Program-made: the position numbers and the translations under genes
Source of the DNA: an uncultured Porphyromonadaceae bacterium
GTDB lineage: Bacteria; Bacteroidota; Bacteroidia; Bacteroidales; Muribaculaceae
Direction: 5' to 3'
Length of the DNA stretch: 19,859 bases
NCBI GenBank assembly: GCA_947176285.1
Contig: CAMWQF010000017.1
Span: 1-19,859, forward strand
Shown: positions 16,670-19,859 of the stretch, in pieces
How positions within the stretch are numbered: position 1 is the first letter of the stretch
Layout of the letters: each line of letters opens with the position of its first letter
Notes under the pieces: generated by a model
Seen by the model: only the letters and a program-made list of their open reading frames with translations
The model's database searches: none
Told to the model about the DNA's origin: nothing

Positions 16670-18354
16670 TGAAGAAAGAAAGATTGATCATATATCAGAT
16701 GTTTCCTCGTATCTTCAGTAATACTACTGCAGACCCGAAACCTTGGGGAACACTTGAAGAAAATGGATCCGGCAAACTAAATGATCTTACTGCTAAATCT
16801 TTGAAGTCGATCAAGGAACTGGGCGTCAATTGCATTTGGCTCACCGGTGTGATAGAACATGCTACCAAGACTGATTTTTCGGAATATGGTATCACCCCGG
16901 ATAATCCTAATGTAGTGAAAGGGGAAGCAGGAAGTCCTTATGCTATCAAAGATTATTATGACATCGACCCCGCAATTGCAGTGGATGTCAAGAATCGTAT
17001 GAAGGAATTTGAAAACTGCGTGAAGCGTATTCATAAGGAGGGAATGAAAGTCTTGATCGACTTTGTCCCTAATCATACTGCTCGTGTCTATCACAGTGAT
17101 TGCGCTCCCTCCGGAGTGAAAGATTTTGGGGAAGATGATGATATCACAATGGGCTTCTCTGAGCGAAATAATTATTACTATATACCGTTTCAACAGTTTT
17201 GTCCGGAAATTCCTCTTGATGCTGAAGGGGATACTCCTTATGTTGAGTTTCCGGCTAAGGCTACGGGAAACGACTGTTTCAATGCCTTTTGTGGAAGAAA
17301 CGACTGGTATGAGACAGTGAAACTGAATTATGGTCATGATTATGGCGATTGGAGTGATCATTTCGATCCTGTTCCCGACACCTGGATAAAGATGCTCGCA
17401 ATATTGCGTTTCTGGGCTTCGAAAGGAATTGATGGTTTCAGGTGCGACATGTGCTTCATGGTGCCTCTTCCATTTTGGCATTGGGCTATTCCTCAAGTGA
17501 AGAAAGATTATCCTGACATAATGTTTATCGGGGAAATTTATGATGTAGGCCAATATCGTCCATTTCTTGATTACGGTTGCTTCGACTATCTTTATGATAA
17601 GGTCAACCTTTATGATACGTTGGTAGATATTGAGATTCACCATCATTCTGCAGCACGCCTCACAGGGGCTTGGCAGACTATAGATGGAATTGCAGACTCA
17701 ATGCTGAATTTTTTGGAGAATCATGATGAGGTGAGGTTCGGATCGAATGCTTATTCCGGAAATCCGGCAAATGTAGTTCCCTCTCTTGTTGTAAGCGCAA
17801 TGATTTCTAAAGGACCATTCATGATTTATTATGGTCAGGAACTTGGAGAGTCTGCTAAAGATAATGAAGGATTTGCCGGAGACAATAATCGATCAACAAT
17901 TTTTGACTACTGGAGTTACGATACTCTAAGAAGATGGTGGAATAATGGGAATCCATCAGAAAAGAAGCTTACGGCACAGGAAAAATGGCTTCGTAAGATG
18001 TATCAGAAAGTGTTGACAATGTGCAATACCGAACCTGCACTGCGGGAAGGCTGTTTCTTCGACCTGATGTATGTCAATTTGCAGCACGAAGGCTTCAATC
18101 CTCACTATCATTTTGCTTTCTTACGATATACAAAAGATTCCGTGCTTCTTATCGCAGTGAATTTTGACAATTCTGCATCAGAAATTAATATCATTATTCC
18201 CCAACTGGCATTTGATATGGCAGGACTCCCGGAAGGAACATTTGATGCTGAAGATCTTCTGTGTGGACGAAGAAATGTAGTGACTCTCAGTCCTGATAAG
18301 GCAACTAAGTTGCTACTAAAAGGAAAGGATGCTGTTGTGTATCGAATCAAATGA
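16669..18354 (+). CDS. GH13 alpha-amylase-family glycosidase, cytoplasmic
   Basis: A 561-residue glycoside hydrolase family 13 protein with a complete active site. Region I is V-L-I-D-F-V-P-N-H (128-136), the nucleophile D260 is in D-G-F-R-C-D-M, the acid/base E289 in F-I-G-E-I-Y-D, and the third carboxylate D353 in L-E-N-H-D-E-V-R-F. A C-terminal beta-domain (about 470-561) follows the barrel. No signal peptide is present (M-K-K-E-R-L-I-I-Y-Q-M-F-P-R), so it acts inside the cell, perhaps on glycogen-type or imported maltodextrins; GH13 specificity cannot be read from these motifs. The ATG at 16669 overlaps the patatin stop codon (TGATG); a TTG just before it at 16666 is also in frame but less likely. 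A hairpin follows the gene. Confidence 0.93.
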   Translation: MKKERLIIYQMFPRIFSNTTADPKPWGTLEENGSGKLNDLTAKSLKSIKELGVNCIWLTGVIEHATKTDFSEYGITPDNPNVVKGEAGSPYAIKDYYDIDPAIAVDVKNRMKEFENCVKRIHKEGMKVLIDFVPNHTARVYHSDCAPSGVKDFGEDDDITMGFSERNNYYYIPFQQFCPEIPLDAEGDTPYVEFPAKATGNDCFNAFCGRNDWYETVKLNYGHDYGDWSDHFDPVPDTWIKMLAILRFWASKGIDGFRCDMCFMVPLPFWHWAIPQVKKDYPDIMFIGEIYDVGQYRPFLDYGCFDYLYDKVNLYDTLVDIEIHHHSAARLTGAWQTIDGIADSMLNFLENHDEVRFGSNAYSGNPANVVPSLVVSAMISKGPFMIYYGQELGESAKDNEGFAGDNNRSTIFDYWSYDTLRRWWNNGNPSEKKLTAQEKWLRKMYQKVLTMCNTEPALREGCFFDLMYVNLQHEGFNPHYHFAFLRYTKDSVLLIAVNFDNSASEINIIIPQLAFDMAGLPEGTFDAEDLLCGRRNVVTLSPDKATKLLLKGKDAVVYRIK

Positions 18355-18382
18355 TTATATAGTCTCTCAATCATATCAAATA

Positions 18383-18417
18383 ATAAGACCCGGCTGCTTA
18401 AAGTAGTCGGGTCTTAT
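18383..18417. terminator. hairpin terminator between convergent GH13 and prs genes
   Basis: A 15-bp stem (arms 18383-18397 and 18403-18417, with two G-T pairs) around a 5-base loop lies midway between the two converging stop codons. The outer ten pairs are perfect. Neither side has a clean T-run; the minus-strand side is more U-rich. It probably serves both transcripts, chiefly prs. Confidence 0.75.
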
Positions 18418-18461
18418 AGTATGAAACGAAACAAATTATTCTATTTTATTTTTGCGTTAGC

Positions 18462-19409
18462 TTATGGCTTGAAGAGATATTGACTTGATATCGACTGATT
18501 GTTGTGGATTCTGCGGATGGTGTCAGCAAACAGTTTTGTGACAGTCAATATTGTAGCCTTTGGATTCTCTTTGTTATAAGGTATGGAATCGGTGAAAATA
18601 ATCTCACATATGCCACTCTCCAAAATACGGTTGGTGGCAGGGTCACTCATTACCGGATGTGTGATAAGAGCACGCACCGAATTTGCTCCTTCTTTTAGCA
18701 TTAGGTCGGCAGCCTTAGTGATTGTTCCGGCAGTGTCAGCAATGTCGTCTACAAGCACTACATTCTTACCTTTCACATCTCCAATTACCTGCATTTTAGC
18801 CACGACATTTGCTTTAGCGCGCTGCTTATGGCAGAGCACGAGGGGAACGTCGAAGTATTTTGCATAGGAATTGGCTCTTTTTGCTCCACCAACGTCAGGA
18901 GACGCAATGACCATGTTCTCAAGATGCAGGCTTTCGATGTAAGGGATAAATACCGAAGAAGCATAGAGATGGTCGACAGGCACATTGAAGAATCCCTGAA
19001 TTTGGTCGGCATGAAGGTCCATTGTCAATAGTCGGTCGATTCCGGCAACGCTCAGAAGATCTGCAACGAGCTTGGCTGCAATCGATACTCTTGGTTTGTC
19101 TTTTCTGTCCTGACGTGCCCACCCGAAATAGGGAATCACGGCATTGATACTTGCCGCTGAAGCTCTTTTAGCAGCATCAATCATCAGGAGTAGTTCCATC
19201 AAATTGTCGGAGTTCGGAAATGTAGACTGCACCAGATATACTTCGGCACCACGAATGGATTCGTCAAAGCATACTTCAAATTCTCCATCGGCAAAATGCT
19301 CGATGTTCATCTTTCCGAGTTCAATGCCCAGATCTTTGCAGATTCCTTCGCCAAGATAATGGCTCTTTGTCCCTGCGAATACCTTGATAGGCGGTAGAGT
19401 ATTGCTCAT
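18462..19409 (-). CDS. prs: ribose-phosphate pyrophosphokinase
   Basis: PRPP synthetase moves pyrophosphate from ATP to ribose 5-phosphate, supplying PRPP for nucleotide, histidine, tryptophan and NAD synthesis. The 315-residue length is that of class I bacterial enzymes. Visible motifs are F-A-D-G-E-F (39-44), Y-F-G-W-A-R-Q-D-R-K-D (94-104, ATP binding with the catalytic loop start), D-L-H-A-D-Q-I-Q-G-F-F (131-141), the flexible-loop region C-H-K-Q-R-A-K (193-199) and the PRPP-binding loop V-L-V-D-D-I-A-D-T-A-G-T (218-229). It is transcribed alone from a good promoter about 50 bases upstream and converges on the GH13 gene. Confidence 0.97.
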   Translation of the reverse strand: MSNTLPPIKVFAGTKSHYLGEGICKDLGIELGKMNIEHFADGEFEVCFDESIRGAEVYLVQSTFPNSDNLMELLLMIDAAKRASAASINAVIPYFGWARQDRKDKPRVSIAAKLVADLLSVAGIDRLLTMDLHADQIQGFFNVPVDHLYASSVFIPYIESLHLENMVIASPDVGGAKRANSYAKYFDVPLVLCHKQRAKANVVAKMQVIGDVKGKNVVLVDDIADTAGTITKAADLMLKEGANSVRALITHPVMSDPATNRILESGICEIIFTDSIPYNKENPKATILTVTKLFADTIRRIHNNQSISSQYLFKP

Positions 19410-19458
19410 ATAGCTGTAGGTTTTGTGTCCCTTGAGGGGCGACTCATTTTTTACACTG

Positions 19459-19489
19459 CAAAATTAATTAATATTTTCGATTATCGCAA
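19459..19489 (-). promoter_or_regulatory. promoter of prs
   Basis: On the minus strand TTG (19489-19487) is followed after exactly 20 bases by TAATTTTG (19466-19459), matching the Bacteroidota consensus. Predicted transcription start is near 19452, about 43 bases before the prs ATG. It lies just downstream of the terminator of the preceding gene. Confidence 0.78.
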
Positions 19490-19498
19490 TATCCAATG

Positions 19499-19543
19499 CA
19501 AAAAAAATGGTGTAGCATGGCATTTAGAGAGCGCATGCTACAT
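19499..19543 (-). terminator. intrinsic terminator of the thioredoxin-fold gene
   Basis: A 9-bp stem (arms 19511-19519 and 19534-19542), extendable by two inner pairs across a bulge, is followed on the minus strand by CCA and then eight T (complement of the A-run at 19500-19507). It lies about 57 bases after the stop codon of the gene that enters from the right edge of the window and just before the prs promoter. Confidence 0.85.
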
Positions 19544-19599
19544 CATTATTTCAAATTCCGGTCAGGATAAGATAAGGTGTTCTGCTTGTTTACGGACTC

Positions 19600-19859
19600 T
19601 TATTCTCCGTAAGTCTTTTCGAGAAACTCTTTTATCTCTTGGATTGGCATGTCGGTGCCTACTATTATGCCGTCAGAGTTGACAAGTATAATCTTTCCTC
19701 CGCTATTGCCCGCTCTGTTAATGCGCCATACTTTGTCTTGGTCATTAAGGTCTACAAAACTTTCCCAGGGATAGCCATCTATCTGCATTGCTTCGTTCAT
19801 GGCTTTGCAGTTTGCTTGTTCGCGAGCAATGGCTACGACTTTGAATCCTTTATCTTTAT
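19600..19859 (-). CDS. C-terminal part of a thioredoxin-fold (TlpA/AhpC-like) protein
   Basis: The reading frame enters from the right edge, so only about the last 85 residues are seen. It runs G-F-K-V-V-A-I-A-R-E, then D-G-Y-P-W-E-S-F-V-D-L, K-I-I-L-V-N-S-D-G-I-I-V-G and ends at K-T-Y-G-E. The order (strand with V-V-A-I, a loop with Y-P-W, strand K-I-I-L-V-N-S-D-G-x-I) is that of the second half of TlpA-type thiol-disulfide oxidoreductases. The active-site CxxC, if present, lies outside the window. The residue before the strand, where TlpA proteins have a cis-proline, is glycine (N-S-G-G-K-I-I-L), which may mean altered redox function. An internal ATG at 19800 is not a credible start because the fold would be cut in half. 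Confidence 0.75.
   Translation of the reverse strand, partial: KDKGFKVVAIAREQANCKAMNEAMQIDGYPWESFVDLNDQDKVWRINRAGNSGGKIILVNSDGIIVGTDMPIQEIKEFLEKTYGE

Noticed and set aside
16777..17646. 289-codon open frame antisense to the GH13 gene
   Set aside because: It overlaps a gene with all GH13 catalytic motifs, and its translation has no recognisable domain and is rich in Ile and His, as expected of a reverse-frame shadow.
1..19859. CRISPR arrays, insertion sequences, phage genes, defence or toxin-antitoxin modules
   Set aside because: No spaced direct repeats, transposase or integrase motifs, or candidate defence genes were seen; all sizeable genes have recognisable housekeeping or metabolic families.

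Overview
This 19.9 kb window looks like ordinary chromosome from a member of the Bacteroidota, most likely order Bacteroidales (a Muribaculaceae- or Bacteroides-like gut anaerobe). The reasons are: moderate-to-low GC; starts without recognisable Shine-Dalgarno sequences; several promoters of the Bacteroidota form (TTG about 20 bases before TAnnTTTG); the rpmB-rpmG-DUF4295 trio; and a Bacteroidota-style TamB. No mobile element, CRISPR array, tRNA or rRNA was found. Identifications rest on motifs read by eye; no database search was possible.

Layout. Bases 1-239 are mostly non-coding and precede an aldo/keto reductase (240-1253, +). A minus-strand run of five closely packed genes follows, in transcription order nadE (NAD synthetase), tsaC (t6A synthesis), a polyprenyl glycosylphosphotransferase, a ClC chloride transporter or channel with CBS domains, and fmt (Met-tRNA formyltransferase), spanning 8162 down to 1255. 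It starts at a good promoter at about 8202-8233. The fmt gene converges on the reductase gene with one base between them, and the reductase's apparent terminator lies inside the fmt coding sequence.

A second minus-strand run is tsaD, a short CinA, rpmB, rpmG and a 49-residue DUF4295 protein (10975 down to 8313). It has promoters before tsaD and before rpmB and ends in a strong terminator at 8254-8292. The 265-base gap 10976-11240 separates tsaD from a divergent plus-strand run: tamB (1532 aa), a patatin-like phospholipase and a cytoplasmic GH13 amylase-family enzyme. A 15-bp hairpin separates that run from the convergent prs gene (PRPP synthetase), which has its own promoter. The window ends inside the C-terminal part of a thioredoxin-fold protein with its own terminator.

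How it fits together. Most genes are housekeeping: translation initiation (fmt), tRNA t6A modification (tsaC, tsaD), ribosome (L28, L33, DUF4295), NAD and PRPP metabolism (nadE, cinA, prs) and envelope biogenesis (tamB). I saw no convincing undescribed multi-gene system. The points most worth a second look are the terminator overlapping fmt, the CinA without its N-terminal domain, the channel-like residue pattern in the ClC protein, the glycan-initiating transferase sitting between tsaC and clc, and the tightly coupled tamB-patatin-GH13 set.
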